From contig JAITLV010000255.1 in the NCBI GenBank assembly GCA_031277685.1, positions 1 to 64,000 on the forward strand: 64,000 bases of DNA, written 5' to 3'. Both the position numbers and the translations under genes were made by a program. Source of the DNA: Sphingobacterium sp. (GTDB taxonomy: Bacteria > Bacteroidota > Bacteroidia > Sphingobacteriales > Sphingobacteriaceae). Each line of letters starts with the position of its first letter. The first letter of the stretch is position 1. The notes under the pieces are model-generated. The model was given only the letters and a program-made list of their open reading frames with translations, made no database searches and had not been told where the DNA came from. Below, in pieces: positions 1-8,929 of the stretch.

Positions 1-59
1 TTTACTTAAATACATCTCTTGAATAATATTAAAGCGTTAAAAAATTTATTAATTGCGTG

Positions 60-90
60 CAAAGGTAGTGTTTTTTTTGAGATGAACAAA
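60..90 (-). promoter_or_regulatory. Bacteroidota-type promoter firing off the left edge
   Basis: On the minus strand a -33 TTTG (87-90) is followed by a 19-nt spacer and a -7 TACCTTTG (60-67), an exact match to TAnnTTTG. Transcription would run leftward out of the window, so the gene it serves is not visible. Bases 1-59 would be its leader. Confidence 0.6.
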
Positions 91-116
91 TTCTACTCAT
101 AACTTATTCACTTCCA

Positions 117-1331
117 TTATACTTTGACATATATTTTCTTTTTGTCCAGCCAATAGCAGATTACCCACATCAAGGTTAAAAAACACAGTGAATACACAAA
201 GGATCCGACTTCTGGAATTCCAGGAACTTTAGCACAAACATATTTATAAAACCAGGCAAAAGCGTCTGTATATTTCTCCGTCCCATCCTCCTTCAGTCCA
301 TCCGGGATCCGAAACAAGCCCAGAAAACGGGGCAAAATTCCGCTCAACACAAAAATAAATAATGGATTTTTGCCAAATACATCAAAAAATTGAGTCAATT
401 TATTCTTGACACCCTGTACTTCGATAAACCAAATCATACCACCAATTGTCATTGTCGCCAGTCCTGTTGTATAGAGCACATAGGAACTCGTCCAGATCTT
501 TTTATTGATTGGAAAACCAAGTGCCCAGATCCAGGCCAGAACCACAAGAATAAAACCAGTGACAAACATCCCCGACAACAATTTAAAGTGCGGTTCATTT
601 GAAGCGGGCACTTTAGGCCATAACCAGTCCACCTGCCCCTGCTTTTTTATAAATACACCTACCAAATAGCCAAACACAACCTGAACTACTGCTGGCAGGG
701 TACTCATCAGCCCCTCAGGATCGAATGGGACACCTTCGCCTTTATACACATGCGGCAATCCCAAAATAGCGATATCATATTTCGTTCCAAACCATCCCGC
801 TAAGCTATACGGATCTGCTCCACCTGCGAATGCACAAATAGCCCAATAGAGGAATAGAATACCTGTAGAGATCCAGATAATTGCCTTTTCTTTAAAGTAG
901 TAAGCTAATATAGATGCAAAACAATAAGCGATGGCAATACGCTGCAATACCCCAAGAATACGAATACCCCGACTTGCGTCACTTGGATCTACCCATTGCT
1001 TAAAAACCAGTTCCGCCCCTTCCCATTTAATAAAAGGCCACCAATTAATAAAAAGACCGATGGCAAAAATTAAGACAGTACGTTTAAGTACTTTTTTCCA
1101 AAATATGGCCGGACCGGCTTCTTGTAATCTGGGAATCACAAAAGACATCGCATTACCCACAGCAAATAGGAAAAAAGGAAAAACCAAGTCTGTTGGCGAA
1201 CAACCATGCCAGGCTGCATGTTTCAGCGGCGCAAACATATGCGCCCATGTCCCGGGATTATTAACCATAATCATCAGTGCCACAGTAGCACCGCGAAACA
1301 CATCAAGCGAATAATAACGTTGTTTCATCAT
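117..1331 (-). CDS. Membrane acyltransferase-like protein, DUF5009/NagX (HGSNAT-like) family
   Basis: A 404-residue multi-pass membrane protein. It opens with the family hallmark YSLDVFRGATVALMIMVN, an Asp-Phe-Arg-Gly motif at the start of the first membrane segment, followed by about ten further hydrophobic segments. Proteins of this family resemble heparan-alpha-glucosaminide N-acetyltransferase and are often encoded with amino-sugar catabolic genes in Bacteroidota. By that analogy it may acetylate hexosamine at the inner membrane; substrate and activity are inferred. It stands alone, divergent from the ROK operon across about 250 bp. Two Met codons (residues 1 and 2) are possible starts. 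Confidence 0.8.
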   Translation of the reverse strand: MMKQRYYSLDVFRGATVALMIMVNNPGTWAHMFAPLKHAAWHGCSPTDLVFPFFLFAVGNAMSFVIPRLQEAGPAIFWKKVLKRTVLIFAIGLFINWWPFIKWEGAELVFKQWVDPSDASRGIRILGVLQRIAIAYCFASILAYYFKEKAIIWISTGILFLYWAICAFAGGADPYSLAGWFGTKYDIAILGLPHVYKGEGVPFDPEGLMSTLPAVVQVVFGYLVGVFIKKQGQVDWLWPKVPASNEPHFKLLSGMFVTGFILVVLAWIWALGFPINKKIWTSSYVLYTTGLATMTIGGMIWFIEVQGVKNKLTQFFDVFGKNPLFIFVLSGILPRFLGLFRIPDGLKEDGTEKYTDAFAWFYKYVCAKVPGIPEVGSFVYSLCFLTLMWVICYWLDKKKIYVKV

Positions 1332-1493
1332 AAATTAAGTGATTAGCGAGTAAATATAAGGTATTCTAAATTCATTTTTATGCCTAATTTGATTAATAAT
1401 CGCATAAACAGGAAGAATAGATTTAATGACAGGATTGTTACAAAAACAAACGATTGCAACTCGTTATTTCACGGAAATAGGCACTTCTTAAAT

Positions 1494-1540
1494 AATTTTA
1501 AAAAGTTTTTGGAACTTACATTTTTTTTAATATATCTTTA
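1494..1540 (+). promoter_or_regulatory. Promoter of the first ROK-susC-susD operon
   Basis: TTTG at 1508-1511, a 21-nt spacer, then TATCTTTA at 1533-1540, matching TAnnTTTG except for the last base. The 12-mer AATTTTAAAAAG lies immediately upstream at 1494-1505. The same 12-mer, -33 box, AACTTA and -7 octamer recur in the same order before the second ROK gene, which strongly supports the call. The ATG is about 40 nt downstream of the -7 box. Confidence 0.65.
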
Positions 1541-1580
1541 ACAAAAGTTTAACCGACTTTTATGAAACGCTTCAATACCA

Positions 1581-2747
1581 ATGGAAAAAGAAATATTAAA
1601 AAACCTCTATTTTGATACAGCTGTCTCTATAGCAGAACTAGTTAAAAAACTAGCAAAGAGCACACCTTCTATTACAAAGGTTATCAATCGTCTGTTGGAG
1701 GAAAAGATCATTGTCGAATGTGGGTTTGCAGAATCTACAGGAGGAAGGCGTCCGATACAGTTTTCGCTTAACCCATCATTAAATTTCTACATATTAACTG
1801 TTTCAGCCGATCAATATTTCTCTACGTTTACGTTAACGGATTTATGCCAAAATACAATTGTTGAGCACCGAGATATTCCCTTGGAATTACAATCTACTAA
1901 TTCTTCCGATTTACTCCTATTAGAAATTGAGCGAATCTTAACTTCCTCTGCCATAACCCTTGATAGACTTATTGGTATTGGTCTCAGCATGCCTGGCTTT
2001 GTAAACTCAGAACTTGGCGTAAACGAATCCTATCCTGTTAGCCACCCACTCTATAAGATCAAAAGCAAAATAGAGAAAAAGTACAAGATCGCTACAGTAA
2101 TCGAAAACGATTCGCGCTGTATAGCCCTGGCGGAAAAGGAATTCGGATTAGCAAAACACATTGAGCACTCTTTGATTATTAACCTAAACTGGGGCGTTGG
2201 ACTCGGAATTATCATCAATGGGATTGTATTTAAAGGAGAATCAGGATTCGCTGGGGAATTTAGTCATATCCCACTCTCAGACAACAATACGCTCTGCTCC
2301 TGTGGCAAACGAGGCTGCCTAGAAGTCGAAGCTTCCTTAAATGCAGCGATCCGAAATACAGAGAGCGATATCGAAAAAAATGAATATTCGATTTACAGCA
2401 CCTTTGTAAAAAGTAATCTCAACAAAATAGATGCCCTAATAGAAGCTTCCAACGTAGGCGACCAAATCGCGATCAACAATCTGGGAAAAATAGGTTATAT
2501 GCTAGGCAAAGGAATTTCCACGCTGATCCATATCTTAAATCCCAAACAAATTATCGTTAGTGGTCGCGGCGCCCAACTGGGGCGGATTTTAAATCCACAG
2601 ATTCAGATTGCAATTAACGAATTTTGCATTCCTGAAATCGCCAAGACCACACAAGTTGAAATGTCAGAATTAAACAAACACGCCCAAATAAAAGGTACTG
2701 CTGCTATCGTCGTAGAAAACCATATTGGCAGCATCCTAACTAAATAA
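1581..2747 (+). CDS. ROK-family transcriptional regulator
   Basis: A 388-residue protein with an N-terminal winged helix-turn-helix (about 1-65; the wing carries STGGRRP at 52-58) and a C-terminal ROK sugar-kinase-like domain. The kinase-type END motif is at 175-177, and the structural zinc site is visible as His229 plus CSCGKRGC (Cys239, 241, 246). ROK regulators bind operators and release them on binding a sugar or sugar phosphate. The conserved Asp177 leaves residual kinase activity possible. It lies 25 bp ahead of susC on the same strand, so it is almost certainly co-transcribed and may regulate its own uptake operon. A close paralogue lies at 8930-10093. Confidence 0.9.
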   Translation: MEKEILKNLYFDTAVSIAELVKKLAKSTPSITKVINRLLEEKIIVECGFAESTGGRRPIQFSLNPSLNFYILTVSADQYFSTFTLTDLCQNTIVEHRDIPLELQSTNSSDLLLLEIERILTSSAITLDRLIGIGLSMPGFVNSELGVNESYPVSHPLYKIKSKIEKKYKIATVIENDSRCIALAEKEFGLAKHIEHSLIINLNWGVGLGIIINGIVFKGESGFAGEFSHIPLSDNNTLCSCGKRGCLEVEASLNAAIRNTESDIEKNEYSIYSTFVKSNLNKIDALIEASNVGDQIAINNLGKIGYMLGKGISTLIHILNPKQIIVSGRGAQLGRILNPQIQIAINEFCIPEIAKTTQVEMSELNKHAQIKGTAAIVVENHIGSILTK

Positions 2748-2772
2748 TTATTAATAAATTAAACACTAAACA

Positions 2773-5700
2773 ATGAGTCTATTCTACAAAAAAACAGCTG
2801 GATTAGCGTTGTGCACACTCTTCAGTGCTACATCGCTTTTTGCGCAGCAAGGTATTTCTGGAAAAGTTTCAGATGCCAAGGGGCCATTATCGGGTGCAAC
2901 TATCTCTGTAAAAGGGACAAATAGAGCGACCCAGTCAGGTACAAACGGGGAATTTAGTATTCAAGCTGCCCAAGGCGAGACAATCCGCATTTCCTTGGTG
3001 GGTTATAAACCTCAAGAAATTGTGGTTGGCACAACTAAAACGATTAATGTTAGTCTGTCAAATGACGAATCCACTTTAGGTGAAGTTGTTGTGACAGCAA
3101 TGGGAGTAAAACGTGAGAAAAGAAGTTTGGGGTATTCTTTTCAAGACATACAAGGTACAGCATTGACAGATGCACGTGAAAATAATATCGCCAATGCTTT
3201 AGCAGGTAAAGTATCCAGTCTTCAAGTCGTTAAAGGATCCGGTGGACCGTCTTCCTCATCTAAAATTATTCTTCGTGGATTTAACTCGATCTCGGGAGAT
3301 AATCAACCCTTGATCGTTGTGGATGGGGTACCTATGGATAACTTTGTCGGTGCCTCAAATAACGATTTCTGGAATCCGTCAGCAGATATGGGCGGTGGTC
3401 TCGGAGATTTGAACCCTGAAGATATTGAAAGTATGTCGGTCTTGAAAGGTGGTGCCGCATCAGCACTTTATGGATCTCGTGCTTCAAATGGCGTAATCTT
3501 GATTACAACCAAAAGCGGTAAAGCGAAAGATGGTGTTGGTATCTCCTATTCAACCATTACTGGTATCGAGAATATTTTTATGACTCCAAAGCTGCAAAGT
3601 GACTTTTCTCAGGGTGAGGGAGGAGTATATGGAAAGCTCGCTACGAGTTCTTGGGGAGAGAAAATAACAGGCCAAGAAGTTGAACTATGGGATGGTTCTA
3701 AAACTACGCTAAAAGCGTATGATAATATTGGAAATTTCTTTAAAACCGGTTTCAGTACTACGCAAAACATTAATTTCCAACAGGCCATATCAGATAAAGT
3801 CAATCTTTATTCCTCTGCTACTTATTTACATGATAATAGCAAATCGCCTGGCCAGAAATTAAACCGTTTGAATTTAATAAACCGCGTAAATGCGAAATTC
3901 GGTCAGCGCAATCAGTGGACCACGGACATTAAAGTACAGTATATGCGCAATATGGCATACAACAGAGCTGTCGGCGGGTCAAATCCAGGCAACTATTATG
4001 GCCAATTATTAACCTTTCCTAGAACATTAGATATTACGCAATTTAGAGATGGAATGGATGAATTGGGTGTCCCACAAAAATGGTATCTTGAAACTTCAGG
4101 AATAAATCCTTATTGGGCTGCGAGTAACAAACTGAGCCGCGACACCCGTGATCGTTATCTCATGAATGCCACGGTTAAATACGACTTTAATGATTGGCTA
4201 AGCGCAGATGTGCGTGTTGGATCCGATAATTATTCAACTAAAAATGAGAATAAGACCTATACCGGTTCACATATTAACAATTCTTATGGTACAGGAACCG
4301 ACAAGTTTTATGAAAACAACTACATCGTAAGTTTACAGGCTAGAAAAGATAATCTTTTTGGAAAATGGGGTGGTAGCGCAGCAGTTTACGGACAGATTAT
4401 GGATCGTAATCGTACATCTTTAAGTGCTGGTGCTGGCAATTTAAGAGTTCCCAATCTATTTGCAATAAATAATAATATCGGAAATCCGAGCTTCACCGAG
4501 AGTATTAGCAAAAAGCAAATAAACTCTTTCTATGGGAATATCGATATTAATTATGACAACTTTTGGTATATCAGCTTAACAGGAAGAAATGACTGGACAT
4601 CAACATTACATCCAGATGTGAACAGCTATTTTTACCCATCGGTTAGCACATCGTTGGTTATTTCCGATTTAATTAATAAATCAGGCAGCATGCCAGCTTG
4701 GTTCAGCTTTGCAAAAATTAGAGCTTCTTACGCACAGACAGGGCGGGATATGGAGCCTTATCAACTGTATAATACGTATAGAATCGGAAATGATCCAAAT
4801 AATAATACAACTGCGTCGAAACAGGATGTTCTTTATAATGACAGAGTGGTTAATGAGCTTCAAAAATCAATTGAAGTAGGTTTAGAGACAAGATTTCTTA
4901 ACAATAGGCTCGGACTTGATTTGACCTATTATAAAAACAACTCCACCAATCAGCTGATTAATATTCCAATGAATAATCTTTCGGGTTATCAATCTTTCAA
5001 AGCGAATGCTGGTAACATATTGAATGAAGGATTTGAAATAACATTAAATGCAGAAGTAATAAGAAAAGAGCATTTTAGATGGAATTTAAATGCTAACGTT
5101 TCCAAAAACATCAATAAGATTATTGAATTGCATCCAGAATCTAAACGCATAACACTTGGGGGATTTGACAACACATTCATCTATGCATCGGAAGGTGATA
5201 GATATGGAGCAATATACGGTAGAAAATTCTTACGTATTGAAGACTCGAATGACCCCAATAATGGTAAGCTTATACTAACCGGAACTGGTCTACCACAAAA
5301 TGCACCCGGAGATCCGGTTTTATTAGGCGATCAAACTCCTCGAGCACTTGCCGGTATAACAAACTCCTTCACCTATAAAAACTTCGGTCTAAGCTTTCAA
5401 ATTGATGGACGTTTTGGAGGAAAATTCTTTTCAGGCTCGCAACAAGCATTGCAACTGAATGGATCTTCAGCCCAAACCGTAGTCAATGGCAATCGTGATA
5501 AATTTGTCGTTGATGGCGTTATCTTAAATAATGGAAAATACGAACAAAGCAAAGTAGAGGTTACACCAGAAGATTATTGGAAAACAGTCGCTGGATCCAC
5601 TGGCAATTTAGGAATTACAGAGCAAAACATCTACAACGCGACCAATGTGAGAATTAGAAATTTACAATTAAATTATTCAATTCCAAAATCAGCACTAAAA

Positions 5701-5883
5701 TCGTCCATTGTAAAAAATGCGAAAGTCGGCGTATCGGTCAACAATCTAGCGATGTTAAAAAGTTATGCAAATGGCGTAGATCCTGAATCTACTTATGCAA
5801 TAAGCTCAAATGCAACTGGATTTGAATATTTATCATTTCCGACTTCACGGTCTTATTTCTTAAACTTATCCATCGGTTTTTAA
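2773..5883 (+). CDS. SusC/RagA-family TonB-linked outer-membrane transporter
   Basis: A 1036-residue TonB-dependent transporter that forms the barrel of a SusCD glycan uptake complex. Features in order: signal peptide ending near FAQQ (about 25), a carboxypeptidase-D regulatory-like beta-sandwich (about 27-105), a TonB-box region with EVVVTAMG, a plug domain (about 120-235; LKGGAASALYGSRASNG is the typical plug signature), and a long beta barrel ending in an aromatic residue, as is usual for outer-membrane proteins. There is no N-terminal STN domain, so control by an ECF sigma/anti-sigma pair is unlikely, in keeping with the upstream ROK gene. The first 110 residues closely match the paralogue at 10117, while the barrel diverges, suggesting a different ligand. 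The ligand is unknown. Confidence 0.93.
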   Translation: MSLFYKKTAGLALCTLFSATSLFAQQGISGKVSDAKGPLSGATISVKGTNRATQSGTNGEFSIQAAQGETIRISLVGYKPQEIVVGTTKTINVSLSNDESTLGEVVVTAMGVKREKRSLGYSFQDIQGTALTDARENNIANALAGKVSSLQVVKGSGGPSSSSKIILRGFNSISGDNQPLIVVDGVPMDNFVGASNNDFWNPSADMGGGLGDLNPEDIESMSVLKGGAASALYGSRASNGVILITTKSGKAKDGVGISYSTITGIENIFMTPKLQSDFSQGEGGVYGKLATSSWGEKITGQEVELWDGSKTTLKAYDNIGNFFKTGFSTTQNINFQQAISDKVNLYSSATYLHDNSKSPGQKLNRLNLINRVNAKFGQRNQWTTDIKVQYMRNMAYNRAVGGSNPGNYYGQLLTFPRTLDITQFRDGMDELGVPQKWYLETSGINPYWAASNKLSRDTRDRYLMNATVKYDFNDWLSADVRVGSDNYSTKNENKTYTGSHINNSYGTGTDKFYENNYIVSLQARKDNLFGKWGGSAAVYGQIMDRNRTSLSAGAGNLRVPNLFAINNNIGNPSFTESISKKQINSFYGNIDINYDNFWYISLTGRNDWTSTLHPDVNSYFYPSVSTSLVISDLINKSGSMPAWFSFAKIRASYAQTGRDMEPYQLYNTYRIGNDPNNNTTASKQDVLYNDRVVNELQKSIEVGLETRFLNNRLGLDLTYYKNNSTNQLINIPMNNLSGYQSFKANAGNILNEGFEITLNAEVIRKEHFRWNLNANVSKNINKIIELHPESKRITLGGFDNTFIYASEGDRYGAIYGRKFLRIEDSNDPNNGKLILTGTGLPQNAPGDPVLLGDQTPRALAGITNSFTYKNFGLSFQIDGRFGGKFFSGSQQALQLNGSSAQTVVNGNRDKFVVDGVILNNGKYEQSKVEVTPEDYWKTVAGSTGNLGITEQNIYNATNVRIRNLQLNYSIPKSALKSSIVKNAKVGVSVNNLAMLKSYANGVDPESTYAISSNATGFEYLSFPTSRSYFLNLSIGF

Positions 5884-5894
5884 TCTGAATTATT

Positions 5895-7784
5895 ATGAAA
5901 AATACACTATCAAAAATAGCGCTGACAATAGCATTAGGAAGCGCAATAACCTCCTGTACAAAACTAGAGGATATCAACATAGATCCCACTGCGGCTAACG
6001 ATGAACAGGTTAGACCAGAATATTTTTTAAACAATTCCATAATTGGAGCACAGCAAGATCCTGAAATTGCTGAGCGCCTGTTTGTTTATGCGTGGAAAAC
6101 GGCTGCACATCAACAATATTTTAATTTTCTCAATATTGGTCAGCAAAGTGATGAATTCAATAATATATATTGGTCCCGTATTTCCGGTTGGCTAAACAAT
6201 GCGAACTCTGCCATTGAAATTGGTCAAAAGAAAATCGAAAATGGTACTGCGACAGTTTCAAATGCTAATATGATGCAAGTTGCAAGAATTTGGCGGGCTT
6301 ATTTATTAAGCGAATTAACTGATAACTTTGGTCCTATCCCTATAAAAGGTTTTCAAGGGGTTAATCCAGAGTTTGATTCGGTAAAAGATGTTTACTATTA
6401 CTTATTGGCAGAACTGAAAGATGCCCAGTCAAAAATTGATCCAGCGGTTGCTAAAGAAGATATAAAAAATTACGATGCAGCTTATGGTTTTAACTGGGAT
6501 AACTGGATCCGTTATGCGAATTCGATGCGCATGCGCTTAGCAATGCGATTATCAGAAGTAGATGCCAATAAAGCAAAAGCCGAATTTGAAGATGCTGTCA
6601 AAACCAACAAATACATTGATAATGCGGCACAGAACTTTGGTGTTCAGGAAAAAGACGGCTGGGATCCATTAACTGGTGTAATGAGTCGTTCATGGAATAC
6701 ACAGTTGCTTTCTGCTACTTTAAATAATATCTTTATCGGATTAGGTGGGATCAAATCGGCAGATCAATTTACTGAATCTTCAGTAGTTAACAAGATAAAA
6801 AATGAAGATGATTTTGGTGTTCGTTATCTGGACAACTTCTCAACCATGTCCAATGATCCAAGCCAAGGTTATTATTTAGATGGAATTCCCAATAAAATGG
6901 ATCCGCGTGCTTACAAGGCTTTCTTTATCCCCGGGCATACCTCAGATCCCGAATATTGGTCTGCAGCTAATATCCAAGACGCAGAAATCAAAAAACCAGA
7001 TGGCAATACATTAAAATTTAAAACTTCGTATACCTGGAACGCTTTTAGTGCCGGTACATGGGGTGCAAAATCATCCAACATGGTCTTTAGAGGCCAAAAT
7101 GGACGGATTCCTGGTATGATCAATAAGTTCAGAACAAGTACGCAAAAACGCCTATTCTTCGCTTCATGGGAAAGTTATTTCTTGATAGCAGAAGCTGCAT
7201 TGAGAGGTTGGGCCACACCGATGTCTGATAAAGCCGCATACGAAAAAGGTATTGCTGAAAACTTTGATTATTGGGGAACATCATCTTACTTGAGTCAATA
7301 CGTAGCATCAGAGAATTATAACCGTGTTGGAACATCTGTAAAATACGATCATACAACTGAACCTGCTTCGTCATTCACAGTAAAATACATAGACGGTTAC
7401 ACTAATGCATCAGGGACAGCCACAATCAAATATCCAGAGAACACGATTTATAAAAACGGAACTGTAAAGAACGATAAACTAACAAAAATCATTACACAAA
7501 AGTATATTGCGTCGTTTCCTTACTTATGTCTTGAAGCATGGAATGATCACCGTAGACTGGGACTTCCTTTCTTTGAAAACCCTGCTGTTGAAACGAATAT
7601 TGCAACCATGCCACAACTGACAAGTTCAAACTATACAAAGAATCAGATCAACTTCTTCCCACAAAGAACAAGTTATCCTTCTTCCTTTAGTAATGCAGAT
7701 CAAACAAATTACGCAAAGGCTGTAGCTCTACTTGGCGGTGACGATGTTGTCTACACACCATTATGGTGGGCAAAACAGAAATAA
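5895..7784 (+). CDS. SusD/RagB-family surface lipoprotein
   Basis: A 629-residue lipoprotein with a type II signal peptide (lipobox Cys21 in AITSC). It is the substrate-binding lid partner of the SusC encoded 11 bp upstream. The helical TPR-like SusD fold is recognised from the N-terminal LEDINIDPTAAN region, the FGPIPIKG segment and the C-terminal WNDHRRLGLPFFENP region, a pattern of the SusD-like_2 subgroup. No glycoside hydrolase follows; a terminator lies 27 bp downstream, so the operon is just ROK-susC-susD. Confidence 0.9.
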   Translation: MKNTLSKIALTIALGSAITSCTKLEDINIDPTAANDEQVRPEYFLNNSIIGAQQDPEIAERLFVYAWKTAAHQQYFNFLNIGQQSDEFNNIYWSRISGWLNNANSAIEIGQKKIENGTATVSNANMMQVARIWRAYLLSELTDNFGPIPIKGFQGVNPEFDSVKDVYYYLLAELKDAQSKIDPAVAKEDIKNYDAAYGFNWDNWIRYANSMRMRLAMRLSEVDANKAKAEFEDAVKTNKYIDNAAQNFGVQEKDGWDPLTGVMSRSWNTQLLSATLNNIFIGLGGIKSADQFTESSVVNKIKNEDDFGVRYLDNFSTMSNDPSQGYYLDGIPNKMDPRAYKAFFIPGHTSDPEYWSAANIQDAEIKKPDGNTLKFKTSYTWNAFSAGTWGAKSSNMVFRGQNGRIPGMINKFRTSTQKRLFFASWESYFLIAEAALRGWATPMSDKAAYEKGIAENFDYWGTSSYLSQYVASENYNRVGTSVKYDHTTEPASSFTVKYIDGYTNASGTATIKYPENTIYKNGTVKNDKLTKIITQKYIASFPYLCLEAWNDHRRLGLPFFENPAVETNIATMPQLTSSNYTKNQINFFPQRTSYPSSFSNADQTNYAKAVALLGGDDVVYTPLWWAKQK

Positions 7785-7810
7785 GTTTTTCCCTTCTAAA
7801 TAATTTATAA

Positions 7811-7840
7811 AAAGCCGGCTAAAAGCTGGCTTTTTTTATA
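7811..7840 (+). terminator. Rho-independent terminator of ROK-susC-susD operon 1
   Basis: A 10-bp stem AAAGCCGGCT / AGCTGGCTTT with one G-T pair and a 3-nt loop is followed by seven T. It sits 27 bp after the susD stop. A perfect 12-bp palindrome CCTAAATTTAGG follows at 7849-7860, function unknown. Confidence 0.85.
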
Positions 7841-7933
7841 GCTAAACACCTAAATTTAGGCACCTCAATAAAAACTATATTCAGCTTTAAAAAAATAAAA
7901 AGCAAACTATAAGAAGTGCATGGTTTAAATTTT

Positions 7934-7963
7934 AAGGGGACGCTTTTTGCCTCCCCTTTTTAA
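7934..7963 (+). terminator. Possible second terminator or spacer hairpin
   Basis: A stem AAGGGGACGC / GCCTCCCCTT (one mismatch, 5-nt loop) is followed by TTTT on the plus strand. It lies between the first susD and the convergent short secreted gene. The T tract is on the plus strand, so it fits plus-strand readthrough better than the minus-strand gene, but it could act on both. Confidence 0.5.
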
Positions 7964-8012
7964 TATTGATTTTTAACGTTGTAAACTCTTCCGAATACAA
8001 AACCACCAGATG

Positions 8013-8456
8013 TTACATCTTGGTAATTGTTGTATACGCCCAATTCGTCCAGGCCCCATCTTTGTTTTTTACCCGAGCCGAAACAGTATAAGTACCGCTA
8101 TTCGAAAACTGTATACGTACACCAGTTCGATTTTCAACAAGACAATCCAAGCCCGAATCGTATGTAATTGTTGCCGAAGGCGATACCTGCCATTCAGCAT
8201 CAATTGCATCGGTACATCTGTTGGGGTATAAAGCCACAAAATTCATAGGCGACATTGATCCTGAACCCATTGTAGCAGATTCGCTCCATATTCCATTAAG
8301 TACAGTTGGCAAAACCGCTGCGCTTAATACTATTGCTTTTCTAGATACAGCTTGTGGCTGACTCTTCGCATCTACCTTTAGATCCGTCTTTGTGAATCCG
8401 AAAGAAAGGATAACACCTACGCACAACAAACTTCTGAAGAACTGTGTTTTTTTCAT
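8013..8456 (-). CDS. Small secreted protein with PKD-like beta-sandwich
   Basis: A 147-residue protein with a clear signal peptide (MKKTQFFRSLLCVGVILSFG). The mature part contains a PKD-like segment with ITYDSGLDC and FSNSGTYTVSARVKNKDG, typical of surface-exposed beta-sandwich domains. Two cysteines in the mature region (NRCTDA and GLDCLV) could form a disulfide. No catalytic motif is seen. It lies alone and convergent to the first SusCD operon. Function unknown; an extracellular adhesive or binding role is only a guess. Confidence 0.6.
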   Translation of the reverse strand: MKKTQFFRSLLCVGVILSFGFTKTDLKVDAKSQPQAVSRKAIVLSAAVLPTVLNGIWSESATMGSGSMSPMNFVALYPNRCTDAIDAEWQVSPSATITYDSGLDCLVENRTGVRIQFSNSGTYTVSARVKNKDGAWTNWAYTTITKM

Positions 8457-8929
8457 AATTGATTATTTTATAATTGAATAAATAGGGCTGGTTAACGGTT
8501 AACCCGTATTATAACTATAACCAATTCGACTATCTTTTGTTTGATGCAAAAACAAACATTCTTAATCTTTAAGAAAAGAAAGAAGGTATAATCTAACAGC
8601 CATTATCTATAGATTCGTCTACTCTGTGGAATTATCCCTCATTCTTCGGAGTTCAAAATAATATGTTACAAACCAAAATTTCTTATTCCACGCTAAAACG
8701 AGCCATCTTATGTATTTAAAACATATTTCCAGTATTTCTTTTTAAAAATTTTAAAAAGAATTTTGAACTTAATAGAAATACTACATATCTTTATTCTTAT
8801 AACATAAGCATAGGTCAAATTCTAGCTGAGATATGCGACCAAACTATTGCACAAACTAACTATGATATTATAAATAATATCATTTAAACGCAGAAATCGA
8901 ATAATTACTTAACGAAGTTGAACCAAATT
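8457..8929. other. Intergenic region with promoter and long leader of ROK operon 2
   Basis: About 470 bp of AT-rich sequence without a supportable gene. It should hold the minus-strand promoter of the short secreted gene (not resolved) and contains the plus-strand promoter of the second ROK operon at 8747-8793, leaving a leader of about 135 nt before the ATG at 8930. No terminator or riboswitch fold was recognised in that leader. Confidence 0.5.
8747..8793 (+). promoter_or_regulatory. Promoter of the second ROK-susC-susD operon
   Basis: AATTTTAAAAAG at 8747-8758, TTTG at 8762-8765, a 20-nt spacer, then TATCTTTA at 8786-8793. Order, spacing and the AACTTA following the -33 box match the first operon's promoter at 1494-1540, although the surrounding DNA has diverged. 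Confidence 0.65.
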
